Part shown: positions 26,067 to 41,000 of the stretch, piece by piece
Layout of the letters: each line of letters begins with the position of its first letter
How positions within the stretch are numbered: the first letter of the stretch is position 1
NCBI RefSeq assembly: GCF_019175385.1
Contig: NC_083345.1
Coordinates: 13,540,027 to 13,604,026 of the forward strand
Source of the DNA: Lycium barbarum
Lineage: Eukaryota > Streptophyta > Magnoliopsida > Solanales > Solanaceae
DNA length: 64,000 nucleotides
Direction of reading: 5' to 3'
Program-made: the position numbers and the translations under genes
Notes under the pieces: model-generated
What the model was told of the DNA's origin: nothing
The model's database searches: none
The model's input: the letters and a program-made list of their open reading frames with translations, nothing else

Positions 26067-29000
26067 ATGGGTGATCCATTTGAGGAAGAACTTGATGTTC
26101 CTGCATGTATTCTTGAGGCACCCTTGCCGTGCTCTGTAGAGTCTATGATCATGAAAATATGCAGTGAGCAGTGTCAAAAACCACCAGACATTAGCATAAG
26201 GAGAAGGTTGAGTTGTATAGGTGAACAAGGGTCATTAGCAATGCTTAAAATCATATCATCTCGTCCCATAAAGAAGACTCTCTCTGGTTTTCTTGTTTAC
26301 TTGATGGATCGCTATCCGGATTGTCTTTCCTCTAGCCCGTTTAACAGTCCACTTAAGCGCACTTCCCCTTCTTCTCTCTTTCCAACCCCAGGTACTCTTT
26401 TTCTGCTAAAATTTTAGTTGCTTTTGGGTGTGTTCGGTATGGAGGAAAATGTTTTCTTGTGTTCTTCTCTGAGATTAAGTGAATTTCTACTTGTTTTGTC
26501 ACGAGTGGTTAGCGGATTTTTTTTTTTTCGGAAAATGCACCCCCACCCCCACCCCACCCCACTACACCACCTGGGGGTAAAGAATTTTTATAAAATATAT
26601 ATATGAAGTAGAAAATTGGGAGTGGAGCAGGGGAGTGGTGAGGGGAGGGGGCAAGAATTTTTTTTTCCATTTTTTATAATTTTGTATAAAAGTAAAATAA
26701 GTATATAAAATAGAAAATTATTGGGGGGGTGGGGGGGTCGGGGGTGATGGAGGGTGGGGGTGGGTGGTGGGAGATAGGCGAGTGGTGGGGTGGTTGGGGG
26801 TGGGTGCTTTGGGTGGTGGAGGGGATGGGCTAGTGGTGGAGTGGTTGAGGGGTGGGTGAAGACTAGGTGTATTCAAGGGTGGTGGTAAGGTGGGGTTTGC
26901 TTGGGGGGTGGGGTTAAACGGTGGGATGGTGGTGGGGGGTGGGTGTGGGTCGAGTTCTAGGGTGAGGAGGAGACAATTAATGCGGAATCACATTTGTGGG
27001 ACTGGTTTTCCTAAAGAAAATTTTGTTGAGAAAAAATGAAAAATGATTTCCTCCATACAGAACACGTACTTTGTCATAAACTAACTTATATGTTTCTACT
27101 TTCTATGCTCAGAGGGTAAAAGTGTACCAGGTGAAAGTTCTTCTAACTCAAAGCTTGAGACTGGCTCCTCATCCTGTGCAAGCCCTCAGAAAGTTAATCG
27201 CCGGTTATCGTTCCACGAAGAGCCTAAATCTAATTGTAGAAGAACCTCACCTAATATCAGCCAACAGTTGATGGTCCTCAGTGAACTTGAATTCCGAAAA
27301 TTGTTTTTAATATTGAGCTACATTGGAAGGTTAGTCCCAATAGCCTAATCTTACACTTGGTAACTGTATGTGACTTGAATCTCTGCTGTTGGCAGCAAAA
27401 TGTTGGAAGATGTTATATCCCCTAAAATTGCTGATGATATTGTAAGAAAGAAAAATCTTCCCATGACTGATTTTGAATCAGAAATTTGGAATACTTTTGG
27501 AAAAGCATGTTATGCTGAGTCAGATAGATCAAAGGTACATAACCTCTCGTCGAAGGTGATTCATTTTTTTAATTAATACAAGCATATGCTGTTTCTCACC
27601 TTCAATCTTTTCTTTTTTGTATGGATTTTTATGTGGTTTTATATATTTGATAATTACTCTATTGCATCTTATTTTATCCTAATTTGGTTGCCTTCTTATA
27701 ATCTGGCATGATTATGTAAAGAAAGTTTAAAGATAAAAATTGTCTAGTACTTGCTGAAGAAAATGGGGAGCCATACTCCGGCCTTTGTGTTTTGAAGATT
27801 ACAACAAAGAATACATACAAAACTTTTTTTTTTTTTTTAAAAAAAGGATAAAAATTTGAATTTCATACCTTAATATGCAATTGATATAAATTGTTACTAA
27901 TATTTGTTGAGGAACATGTGGCGCCATGTTCTTGGTTTTCTTTAATTGTAGAAGTGTAGAATAAGCTATGTTACTTGGATCCTTCACCACTTTCCTTGAC
28001 ATATACGTGCGAATGGGTGTGGGGATTGTGAAGATCCTTTGGCAAAAAACTAGAGTACTCGTATACAGAGGCAGATCCAGGATTTGTATGTTCCGGGTGC
28101 CATATTTTAAAAAAAATCCAAATAGAGTAAATATTTGGTCGGTTTGATGACGTTGAGCTTTAGGTCGGGTTATTCGTTTTTTCAATTTTGATTAGATAAA
28201 TCGATCGAACGGAAAAATATAATAACTATAACAACTTGGCGCCTGACGTTTTTGTTCTGACCTGAGAGAGAAGATATTTGAACTATAAAACTTATGATAA
28301 TTTAACTTTTTATATTAAGCAAATAATTAATAAGAGAGGAAAAAATAAAAGCAAGTCAAGAGGAATTAACGAAAAGAAGGAAAAAAAAAAAAAAAAAAAA
28401 GAAAGAGGCAACTGATATAAATGGGTTCCTAAATTTGTGGAGTAATCCCATTCATTAAGATAAATTCATTTTTTAAAATGTATAGCTGATACTAACTAAT
28501 AATGGGTTCCTAAATTTGTGGGAATTTACCGTGTATGTGTGCTGCTGTGCGTTTATTTAGTGCAGCAAGCAAAAAATTTTGTTAAAAATGTTGCTGGTGA
28601 AGCTCGAACCCTCACCACCGAGGGAGGCAGCCTTTGCCCTTTGCCACCGGCACCGAGTCATCATCTGTTACTCCGGGTGGCAATCAAATTATTCCATATT
28701 ATTTTATACTAATGTATACATATATACGTAGCGTTTTCACTGAAGCTAGCGGGTGGCATGGCATCCCCTCGGGGCTTAATAGATCCGACCCTGCTCGTAT
28801 ACTTGCAAACACCTTACTAGATACACACTTGTAAACCGGTCCATGTAACTTAGACTCTTAGAGTATAAGTAATATAATTATATAAAGAAGAGTGAAAGTA
28901 TAGCGTTAAACTTTTGGTGGTATTTAATGTGTAATAGAACTTAAAGTTTAATGAGAGCGGATAATATTTTAGAACAAATTGAAAAAAATAACAGGAGAAG

Positions 29001-32000
29001 TATTTTGGGACAAAGAGTCTTAGTGTTGTCTATATCATCAGTGTCACATTTGTTAATTTGAGGAGTTATGCGCAGGTAGCTCAAATTATAGCATGGCCTA
29101 AAGACAACACTAAAATCCTGGAAGATGAAAAAATAGAGTTGAGCCAGTTTAAGATCGATAAGAGCTTTTTCAAAAGCAGAATAGAAAATCTTCATAAGTG
29201 CTTGAATAGGCCCTTTCAAAGCAATGATTTGGTTCCCTCAGTCGTATTTGATTATAGCTGTGGATAGTTAGAAGTACCTGTTACATTGCTGACAAATAAG
29301 ACAACTATGGTATCTTTTTCTTAACAAATGTGGTGTGCAATGGGTGATGCCTGAAACTGTCGAAAGAGTGTTGCGAAATCAGAAACTAGGCACAAAGAAG
29401 CTTAAAGCAAGCAGATTTGGAGAACCATCCCTCTTGCATCATGTGGACTATTTGGCTTGAAAGCAATAAGGGATGCTTTGAAGACCATAAACTACAAATA
29501 TCATTTGTGAAAAACAGATGCTTTCAGAATTTATAGTTTTGGTGCAGGAACAAAATGATATAAAACATATCTTTGTTTTTTAATTCTTTGGGATTGTAAT
29601 TGTGTATGCATATTTGTAATCGCTTGATGTAATTTTTGCAGTACCTTCTTGATACTCTAGGTAGGTCTTCATTTTTGGGACAACCCAAAAGATTAAAAGG
29701 TAGGTCAAAAAGTGGGAGGAGGAGATTGTTGTTTAATGACCTAGATTCAAAGCCAATTTAGTTAGAGCCAAAGATGCACATCTAAATTGTAAATCTGAAT
29801 TGCTTTATAAGCTAAAAATGTCCCACAAGTAATACTTAATTAGTCAAACATGGGTTCCTGTCTTCCTCTTTTTTTGGTTTCCCACTCGCTAATTGGACAT
29901 AGACAACACACATAAGTTGTACCTGTGGTTAAGGTAGTGCTGAAAGATATGCAATTGTGTCGGCTTATTCTTTCATCTATTTTGTGGAGTACCCCTTAGC
30001 CTAGGTATGTCGTGATGCTGAGCACTTGTTTTACAGATTTTCTTCGTCATTGCAGTACTTGGACTGGAATTGCGGGAAGACACATCTATACTATTGCCAC
30101 ATTAAACAGAATGGATACTGTACCCTCAAGGTTCGTATTGTCAATCCGTGGTCACTCGTTTCATAGATCATTTACATTGCAATCCTTACCTCTTGTTAAT
30201 GGTTTTTCTAAATCCTCTTTTCCATCAAAGTGTTGGAGGGAGTATTGCTAGCGTTTGAAGAACTTTTTCATACTGAGCATAGAAATGAAACGGAGAAATT
30301 GTTATCTCTAGCAGTATCCCAATTCGTTTCTTTGTATATCGTTTTCTAGTTAGAGTATTTTTCTTATTTTTACTTGTGAAAAAAAGGACTTTATCTTATT
30401 TGTCTTCAATTTTTAAGAGATTTTAGCTTATTCAGTGACCATCAATTTTGGCTTTAGGATTTTTGCGTAGCATAAAATTTGATAGTATTTAAATCATGTG
30501 CTATCCTTGTATTGTTAAGCTTATGAAGATTTTTAGCAAGAAGAAAGGGCTTCTTGTATTTCTAAAATGAATATACAATCCATAAGAATGGGTACTTGTA
30601 CATGAGTTCTAAGACTAAATAAGGAAAGACAATATTACACAATCAATTCCTAATCATTTACATCAATACAATATATTCCTAAAATTAAGCTATCAATCTT
30701 AATCATCAATATCAAATGAACATCTCAATCTTAATCATTAATACCAAATCAACACTTCCCCTCAAGTTGGTGCAAAGATGTTGCACATGCCCAACTTGCA
30801 AACCAGTGTATGAAAAGTCTGTTTGTTGAGGCCTTTAGTAAACACATCAGCTAGTTGGTTTTTTGATGACACGTGGAATAAACTCAAGACACCACCGTGA
30901 CTTTTTCTTTGATGAAGTGTCGATCAATTTCAACGTGCTTTGTTCGGTCATGCTGGACTGGATTTCGAGCTATACTGATTGCAGCCTTGTTGTCACAATA
31001 CAAGGAAAGTTTCCTTTTTTCAGACAATCTCAATTCTTCTAGTAACTTTTGTAACCACAAAAGTTCGCAAACACCCTGGGCCATAGCTCTATATTCTGCC
31101 TGCGCACTTGATCTAGCAACTACACTTTGCTTCTGGCTTCTCCAAGTGACCAAGTTTTCTCCTACGAGTGTACAGTAACCGGATGTAAAACTTCTGTCAT
31201 CTAAAGATCCAGCCAATCTGCATCGGTAAAGGCTTCTATTCGGAAGTGACCATGTCTGGAGTAAAGTAGACCTTTTCCTGGAGCAGACTTCAGATACCGC
31301 AAAATGTGAAAGACAACTTGCATATGAGGATCCGAGGATCATGCATAAACTAACTCACTAGGCTGACTGAATAGGCTATGTCTGGTCTAATGTGAGAGAG
31401 ATAAATGATTCTTCCAACCAGCCTCTGATATCTCTCTTTATCAACTGACTTTCCAACTCCGCTTTGTAGTTTGTGATTGCTTTCAATGGGTGATTCTGCT
31501 GGTTTGCAACCTGTCATACCTGTTTCTTTCAAGAGATCCAGAATATACTTTCTTTGAGAAATAAAGATTCCTCTTTTTGATCTAGCAACTTCAATTCCCA
31601 AGAAGTACTGCAATTTTCCTAGATCCTTGATCTCAAATTCCTGTGCCAACAACTTCTTCAATCGGGTCATCTCGTCTTTGTCATCTCCTGTCATTACTAT
31701 GTCATCAACATAAACTATGAGAAGAGTGAGTTTACCCTTTAAATGTCTTATAAAGAGGGTGTGATCCGCATTGCTTTGTTGGTAACCAAAGGAGATCATT
31801 GCTTTATAGAATCTATCAAACCAAGCTCTAGGAGATTGCTTCAATCCGTACAAGGCTTTCTTCAGTCTGCATACCTTTCCTTGACTTTGTTTAGTACCAA
31901 AACCAGGAGGAATCTCCATGTACACCTCTTCTTCTAAGTCTCCATGAAGAAATGCATTCTTCACATCAAACTGTTGCAAGTCCCAGTCAAGATTAGCTGC

Positions 32001-35000
32001 ACAAGATAGAAGAATTCTAATAGTATTCATTTTTTGCAACAGGAGCAAATGTCTCTTGATAATCCACTCCATAAGTCTGAGTGAATCCTTTAGCCACCAA
32101 TCTTGCTTAGAACCTTTCAATGGAACCATCAGCTTTATGTTTTACAGTGAAGACCCATTTGCAACCAACCAACTTCTTGTCTGGTGGTGATGCGACAAGT
32201 TCCCAAGTCTCATTCTTTGATAAGGCCTTCATTTCTTCCATCATAGCTTGCTTCCACTTAGAATCTGCAAAAGCTTCCCTCCAATTCTGGGGAATAGACA
32301 CAGAAGAAATAGACAAGGCAAAGGCTCTATAGTAGGGCGATAAAGAATTATAAGAAACAAAGTTAGATAAAGGGTGTTTAGTGCAAGATCTGACTCCTTT
32401 TCTGTGAGCAATAGGCAAATCTAACTCATTAGGAAGTATAGATAACTCACCAGAAGAAGAAGGTTCGGCTTCGGCAGGTTGCACGATGGCTTCTTCTGCT
32501 CTATTTCTCCTTGAGTAAGTTATCAAATCAGGCCTATCCAAACGCCCAACAGTCTCCCCCTGAATTCTTTCTCCAATTTCACTTTCTCTTATGGCAGTAG
32601 TTTCAATAGTCTCCCCCTGAATTCTTTCTCTAATTTCACTTTCCCTTGTGGCAGTAGTTTCAACAATAGAACTAAGAAAAACCATCTCTTCTTCCTTATA
32701 ATTCTCCCCCTGAAGAGGTGATGGTGTAATACTGAAATAGGGCTCAGATTCCCGAAAGGTAACATCCATACTGACAAAGAATCTCCTAGAAGGAGGGTGA
32801 TAACATTTGTACCCTTTCTGTGTTGGAGAATACCCAATAAAGACACATTTAAGAGCTCTAGGTTCAAGTTTCCCAGAGTTCCTAGCGTGAACAAAGCAAA
32901 CACACCCAAATATCTTTGGAGGAACAGTATAGCCATTTTTACCCTTTAAAGCTTCTAAAGGACTCCGAAAATTAAGAGTTTTAAGTGGCATTCTATTGAT
33001 GAGGTAGGCAGCTACTAGAATGGCATCCCCCAGTAAGGCTTCAGCAGATTCATGGTAAACAAAAGGGATCTTGCTACTTCTAACAAATGCCTATTTTTTC
33101 TTTCAGCAACCCCATTTTGTGCACTAGTATAAGGACAACTAGTTTGATGGATTATCCCAAAAGACTCCAAGTAAGCTCCAAAAGTTTTATCCATGTATTC
33201 TGTGCCATTGTCAGTTCGAAATATCTTTACCTTAGCCTCAAATTGAGTACAAATCATCTTATGAAATGACTTAAAATAGGAGAAAACTTCACTTTTGGCT
33301 TTTAACAGATATACCCATGTCATTCTAGTGCACCAATCGATAAAAGTAACAAACCATCGACTACCAGACAAAGAAAGTGTTTGAGTAGGACCCCAGACAT
33401 CAGAATGAATAGTCGAAAAGGGAATTGTGCTTTTATTGTCACTCAGAGGATAAGAGCTTTTAGTGTGCTTGGCATATTCACATGCATCACAAGACAAAGA
33501 TTCAAACTCAGTTCTAGAAAATAAACCAGGGTATAACTTTTTTCAAGCAAAAAAAGATGGGTGTCCCAACCGTCTATGCCACTGTATTATTTCTCGGTTG
33601 ACATCCTTATTTCCTACAAAAAAGGCCTGACCAGAGTCTCGAGTTCCATCGATCAAATATAAGCCGTCATGCAATCTACCACTGCCAATCTTCTTCCCTG
33701 TATGAAGGTCTTTAAAAACACAATAATCAGGAAAGAATCTGACACTACAATTTAGTTCTTTGGTGATAGTGCTAACAGAAAATAGGTTAATAGGAAAATC
33801 AGGCACATGAAGAATGAATGATAAGGTAATATCAGGAGTACAAAAGATTGAACCTGTTCCAGAGACGGGTTAGGGAGCCATTGGCTATTCTGACATAATC
33901 CCCTTTGGGACTAGGAGAGTAATTTTGAAGGCCTTTAGAAGAGCCTGTCATGTGTCTATTCGCACCAGAATCAATAATCCAACAATTAAGCTGAGCATTA
34001 AAAGCAATACCTGACTGCACATAATTGGGGCTAGCAACACTAGAAGAGTCAAGTTTGTTCAGAAGACGTCGAAGATGTTGAACTTCATCTTGAGACAAAG
34101 TCTCTCCAGAAGTAGTGTCACCCATATTATCTGGATGGGAAGGGTTAAAATAGGCCTACGACCCGAGAACTGAAAAAAAAAATCCAGAAAAAAATCGCCG
34201 GAAAGTTGGCTGCCACGCCGGAATCCTAATTCTGGTGATCGGAAAAAATCAAAACTGATAGGGATAGGCTCAGAATGTTCCAGCGACCCCAACAAAGAAA
34301 AATAATCCAGACGAACTGAACGGGAGGAGTTTTTTGTGCGGACAGCCACAAAGAGAGAGAAAAACTCGACCCCTTTGATAAAACACGGAACCCTAGTGCT
34401 GCGAGGGAGAAAACTCACCTCAAAAAGGCAGCAATGGCTCTGATACCATGAAGATTTTTAGCAAGAAGAAAGGGTTTCTTGTATTTCTAAAATGACACAA
34501 TCCATAAGAATGGGTACTTATACATGAGTTCTAAGACTAAATAAGGAAAGACAATATTACACAATCAATTCCTACTCATTTACATCAATACAATATATTC
34601 CTAAAATTAAGCTATCAATCTTAATCATCAATATCAAATCAACAGCTTATATACCCTAGTTCTTGGCTTGACATTAATCAAATTATTGGGCTTTAAATTA
34701 TCCAGGGTCCATACTTGAGCACAACAAGGACTCACTTACAGAGAGCCCTGGGAGATGACAATGTACTGATTGTCAAATTTGTTGAAGATACATGTTGTGC
34801 CAATATAATTGTTGAGGAAGGCATTCTTGTTGGCTTGAGACGCTACCGGTTTTTTGGTGACATTGCATTCTTTTCCTTGATTTATGAAATTCCCTTTCTT
34901 TTTGTAAATTATACATCAACGTGTTATTGGTATGTTTTCTTGAAATTTCATTTTGGTTCTTTTGAAAATGACAAAAGAAGATAAAAAAACAACTTGCTGT

Positions 35001-38000
35001 AAACTTGAAATTTGTTGTTAGCAACGCAAAGAAAGACTGCTTATGTAGGAATTTGGAGCAACATGAAACAAGGAAATTTTTCTGATTGTTGGAATGAATA
35101 TTCTACACAATACTCTAAATGATTCTCTTGACTTTCACTTGAGCTTTTAATCTTGAAAAGATGAAAAAAGAGCTGCTGTTGAAAATGATTGTTCGCGGCA
35201 TAAAACTGGACTTCTTTGAGTTTATGAAATAAGGAAGATGCCTAATTTTTGATATTCCAAATTGTTGTGGCATAATCATTAAAAAATCTACATTATATTA
35301 TAATGGTTCTCTTGATTCTTTTTTGAAAAAAAAAAAAAAAAACTACGCTTAGAGAATATCATTAATGATTCTAAAGAAACTCTTAATGCGTCTCCCAACT
35401 TTCAATAATCCCCATCACGCCACACTATGACAATCATTTTCATTATTATTCTTGTTGTTATTGTTACCGTTATTATTGAAATAATTGCTGTTACACCTGA
35501 TAATCCTAACCTTTGGCTCCATTCTAACTCTTTGCTGACGGTATGGTTCTTGTGCAGTGTATAAAGATGATAAAGAGAGGAAGAAAAACCCAGCTATGAT
35601 GAAAACAAAAGCAGCTTCTTTGAAGTGCTACTTTGTTAGGTTTGAGTCTACTGAAACTTGCAATGATGGAGGATCTTATGTGTTTTCTACCAAAAGAATC
35701 AGTCAAGCAAGGTGTCATTTCATGCATGTGCATAAGGTTTCTAATATGGCAAAATATGCAGCCAGGTTGGTCTCCTCAATAATTATATTTAATAATATTA
35801 AACTTTCTTAGCCGAGTAGTAAATCATGCATACATGCAGGCTTTCATTAATTCTTTCAAAGACAATTAAGCTTCAAGTGAATCTTGCTTCTGTCACCATT
35901 GAAAGAATTGAAGATATACTTTGTCGGGTAGCGATTTTCTGTTTTCATATATTTCTACTCCCTGTTGTGTTTTTCGGGTAACTATGTCGAGTAAATTTGT
36001 TTATCCTTTTATTGTAATTAATTGTAGGATGAAAATGGTTGTACTATTCATGATGAAGATGGCGAACCTCGTATACATACTGATGGAACTGGTTTCATAT
36101 CAGAAGATTTAGCAATGCATTGTCCCAAAGATTTCTCCAAAGCAGAATATATAAAGGATGAAAATTATGAGGTGTGCATAATCTTTTTATTTTTTTATTT
36201 TTTATAGAAGAGAAACCCTGAAATTGGAATTTGTTCAGATTTATCGTTTCAATGCCGTATAAAGAACTTACCTGAGGAACTTCTAAGGAAAAGGGAAAGT
36301 GAAATTTTTACTTGGACCAAGAGTAGGATTAAAGATTACAAAATTTGAGGTTTAAATGTTTGCGCAATCTAGATTTTTCATAAGCTACAATCCTATTTCT
36401 TCTTCCATACACCACCATTATTCCTTCCTCTTTTTGTGCTTCCACCGGTTGCCTTTCCTTATTGATCCTGTTGTTATTAACAATATCAACATCACTCCTT
36501 GCCTCTTGCTCGATGATCTGCAAGAGTTCTCCTCCATTCCTTCAAAGGACACCCCTAAGTCCATTCCTTCAAAGGACACCCCTAAGAACTTCCCAAAAGT
36601 AAGATATTACTCGATTGCGGATCGGTCATACCAATACTTATTTGATTGCAATGAAAAGGAGATTAGAAAAAAATATTGAAGGAATCTTACCATCACAAGG
36701 CCTCACCACGCTCCTGGTAATCATGGTATTGAAAGAACCCACCTTTCACTTTCGTTGATTCTTGAATTGGTTTTACACATGATCAATTCCGTTAACTTGT
36801 AGTGAATTCATTTGAATGTTGTTAGATTGGACCCAAAATATTGTTAATTTGTAAATTTAAAGGACTGCATCTGTTCTGTTTTACATAAGAAGGATGAAAA
36901 TGGCCAAACCCAAAATTAACGGATTATACATGAGTAATTCAGTTGATGTTTGAGGAAATCTGTTAGAATTCGGGTTGGTTAGAGCAAAAGTATTCCAATC
37001 TTGTAAACTTAAAGGGCTAGATTTGTTCAGTGTTAGATGAGGAAGACAAAAATGGAGCAATCCTTAAACTTAAGGGACCATTTTAGTTGAAGCTCTTTGG
37101 GATTGTGCATCGTCATTTGCCTCTGCTGATATTTGTTTATTCTTGGACTGGTATAACTCTCCATTAATCAAATAATCTTTTTCCAGAATTTTGTTGATAT
37201 TGTGGACCTTGATGGCATGACTGCAGAAAGAAGAGCGGCTGGATCATGGAATAGGGAACCGGTATCTATTCTATGAATACTTTATTATACTTGATTTTCC
37301 AAAATAGGCTTCGTTAATTATCTCAATATTCTTCCTCCAAGCCTTTGTTGATGCAGTGCCGTTTGTTCTACAACGGATGTGCCGTCAAGGGAACTTTTCT
37401 TGTTAATAGAAAGGTATTTCTGCATCTGTCAATTAAGATATGCTATATGTTTAATGCTGTATTTGATCATTTTTTCTTTTTACCTTTGACATATCACATA
37501 AGTCCTAGATCATGCAGCCTAAAGAAAAAAGATGTTTGATACATGAGGTTCCATGTATGCCTCTGAGCATTTCATTTGTTAGATAAACAAACTCTTCTCT
37601 ATTTTACTCTTATTTCCTCAGCCCATCAAGTTTAAACTAATTCCAACATCCAAAAAGCAATCTTAAAGAAGAAATGACTTTTTTATACAAGAAAAATTGT
37701 CCAAGAAAGTTTTATGGAGAGGTGGCCTTGGTTTATACTTTCCATCATCTCTTAAGAGTAGTATTTGATCGAACAGGTAGCATAGAAACTCTGTATTTTA
37801 TCATTGGTTAACGATTAAAAACTCGAATTTTTTTTGTTATGGAAGAATACTAATATATTATTGAAAAAAGAAATGATAAGTTGATAATTAGCCCTGTGCA
37901 TCTGCTTATGTTCTGTCCTATCACTGGTTGAACTAGATGATATGTTTTGACTTCTATTAAGTTGTTCGTGGTTTTTTATTTGATGCCCCTATTTTCTTTC

Positions 38001-41000
38001 AAATACTTTGACCATGTGTTTATCCCAGCACTTTCTGCGTTTATCAGAATAGATGATTTAAAATTTTCACCGTTTAATTTCATTACTAATGCCCCTCTTG
38101 GGAGTGCATTATGCTAAAGATAAAAGTGCTTTTGGCAGCAAATCATACTTCTTCAAGTGCTTGGAAAAAAAGTTTTAAATTGATTTTAGGTTGTAAACTT
38201 TGTGTTAAGAAAAACACTTTTTTTTTTTTTGATGACATGGGAACCTGCAGCCACTACCCTTCGGGTACGCACAGGGTAAACCCAGCTCCTGTGCAATAGC
38301 TCGCAAATCATACAGGAGAGATAACCCCCACTAGGCAAGTCCAGTGCGACGAGCTCGACCCAGAAGGCAAATCCCCTGCTGTCGTAGGCAGGGGGTTCGA
38401 ACCCGAGACTCCATTATGAAAGCCTCATGCTCAACCAACTGAGCCACGATCAAATTAGAAGCTATTCAAGTTTACTTTAAGGCTTAAAATTTAGGCACCA
38501 CTTCAAAAGATGATTTGTTCACTATCAAATTAAACCGGAAGAGGGAGGGCTCATTGTCCTTCGAGTTTTGAATCATGCGCCAGTGGTCCTTGAGATTTCT
38601 CGGTTATCCAAAAAAAGGAAAAGAAACTGATAGAACCTCTGTTTAAAGTTCATTATGTAAAATGGAAATGCTTTGATAAAGTTACTGTAGCATGAAAATG
38701 CTTTGATAAAGTTACTGTAGCATGAAAATGCTTTTGTAAATTTACTGTAGCATATACATGCAGTTTGATCCTTTGTGGAGCATTTTGCTGGCTAATTATT
38801 ATTTTTTGGATAACCCATTTTGCTGGCTAATTTAAAATAGGTTTGGCATTGTAATTTAGAAGTTTTCAGCTAATGCTTTCAAAAATAGTACTGTTAAAAG
38901 TACTTGCATAAAGCTTTTGATAGTCTTTTGACAGCACTACTTGAAATAATACTTCTAGCGAAGCTACCCAGTTGTCCTCTAGCTAGAAGCTTTTTCATCA
39001 AAACAGTTCACGTACTTTACCCTGTTTTAATGGAGAATCACATTTGACTTGTGCATCTTCTATTGCAGTTCCGTCTTTGACCAGTTATTACAATGTTCAT
39101 CGTATTCTTTGTGTTTGAACTTCAACGTGCCAGCTAATTTAAAAATCTCAGTTTTTGATAGTTTTTCCTATTAATAAAAAATCAGACTGTTATGTGAAAA
39201 CTTTAATCTCCCCTTTAATTGGTTGGTTTTTGTGTTGCTATTTAGTCTTCAATAATTGACTCACTTTTTCGTCATTCTCTTAGATTGGATCACAACAAAT
39301 TCAAATTAGACCCTCAATGGTGAAGGTTGAGACAGACCCAACAATTTCAATCATACCAACTTTTAACTCATTGGAGATAGTTGCAATCAGGTATCATATC
39401 TATTGCTGTCTCGTTTCTTTCTCGTCTCTCATGTCTGATGGCATGGCAAGCCATCAGATTTTAGCTCTTTTCTTATTCCTTTTGGGCTTGGCCCACTTTT
39501 GTTGTTGTTGTTGTTGCTTTTTTTTTTTCCTAAAATGAAATTGCCAATCCGTCTTTTCTTTTATTTTTGCTTAAATAACATGTAATTTAATTAGAGTTAT
39601 TACAAAAACATCATAGCTTGAGTTTTGAACATGCATATAATTCTCGGTGGAAGTTCCTAGACATTGAGATTTGGGGGTGGGGGTGGAGTGGGGAGTCGGG
39701 TCACTATTTGTGCTTTCGGGAAAGTCGAGCACCTTTCCCGCATCGACTAGGGCCTTTCACCATAATCCGTACGATTTTGACAAGTACGCTAGCAATACAT
39801 TCATCCCAATTAAGGGAAACATCAGAAATCGCCCCAACCAACAGAAAGATACTTGACCTACATCAGCACACGTAGTTTCAGGTATTGGGCCCTTTTACTA
39901 ATATTTTCCAAGTTCCTAAGAGTACTCCCAAAACACTTATCATATAGTTGGAACCATTGGCCTTTCATAAAGTTAGGTACCTTTGGCCTCTTTCACAAAG
40001 TTAAATTAAATCATGTCATTTGGCTCATTAGCCCATAATATACATTGTAATTTGAAATCATTTATCATCATCGTTAAAAAGTCATAAAACCATGTGAAGA
40101 CCCTTTGGAGAAACTCAATAGCATAAGTCATTAATATTTGATACATAACAATGTTCATAATCATAGTGAGAGGGAAAAATGTCAACTCTTTGATGTATAG
40201 GAATAATGCTAGCGTATAGTCGCTTGTCGCCCAGTATTATACCCTAGCATTTAGAAAGGTATGAACACTTGTGAATACATTCGGAAGACATGGAATTTTG
40301 ATAAACGATTATATGGAAGAGAGTTTAGCCAATACCTCGATTGCTTTTCGGGCTGACAATAGTCCCACGAGTCCCAAATGTCTCAACGAACATTAATCAA
40401 CAAGATATGAATCATGTACATCACAATCGGATCAGAAAATAAAGAATTGGATCACTAGTGCATTTCAGCGAACACTTAGCGGACACTATTCATGCCTCTC
40501 ATTTGAAGGATTTCTAAACCAACCCATACCTCAAGCAGCATACTACGAAGTCCTCGTGTATTTGGCAACCTCCGACAACACTTGTTCAACCATTGGAGAC
40601 CCTCAAATTAATCAAACCCATTTCATCCAATTTTAACTTAAAATATCTTTACAAGCTCAACATTTTCATTTTTGTGGTTACCGTGTGTCAACCCATACTT
40701 TTCACTTGAGTTCTTGAGAAGAAAACTTGAGAGTTCTAAAATCCACATGAGTATTCATGAGTTAATCTGCGTATTAGGTGAAGAAATGACCAAGAATTTA
40801 TGGGGAAAATCTAGATTGGCTTGGGAGAAAAATCCTTGAGAGCTCTTCAAAGTCTGAAATGAGGAATTGAAACTCGAAGTAGGGTTTTAAAGGCTTCATG
40901 TGTGCCCGTCGCAGCGCTCACCTCTTGGTCGCTGCGCTCACCTCTTGGTCGCTGCAGCGGTCACGGCTGGCTAGAACATATTTTTGAGCGTTGCAGCGGC

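Larger units (their letters stand above)
30524..34644 (-). mobile_element. Copia retrotransposon in RDR intron 4
   Basis: A 4121-bp element on the strand opposite to the gene. The LTRs begin TGTTGATTTGG on the minus strand and lie at 34449-34644 (5' LTR, 196 bp) and 30524-30754 (3' LTR, 231 bp). The extra length comes from a short internal duplication at the inner end of the 3' LTR. An exact 5-bp duplication GCTTA flanks it (30519-30523 and 34645-34649). A perfect 13-nt match to the initiator-methionine tRNA primer site adjoins the 5' LTR at 34436-34448. A polypurine tract (ttgaggggaag) adjoins the 3' LTR at 30755. The LTRs are otherwise nearly identical, so the insertion is not old. Confidence 0.92.

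Noticed and set aside
28590..28660. tRNA-like 'gctcgaaccc' in intron 3
   Set aside because: It is inside the hAT-like element and no cloverleaf could be drawn.
28941..29267. Overlapping open frames on both strands in intron 3
   Set aside because: Neither shows a known motif and they shadow each other; a decayed transposon gene cannot be excluded.
36356..36679. 107-codon open frame in intron 8
   Set aside because: No domain, includes a 27-bp duplication, and lies between in-phase RDR exons.
38390..38451. tRNA gene suggested by A and B boxes on the minus strand
   Set aside because: The boxes belong to a SINE with a longer body and A-rich tail; no acceptor stem closes.
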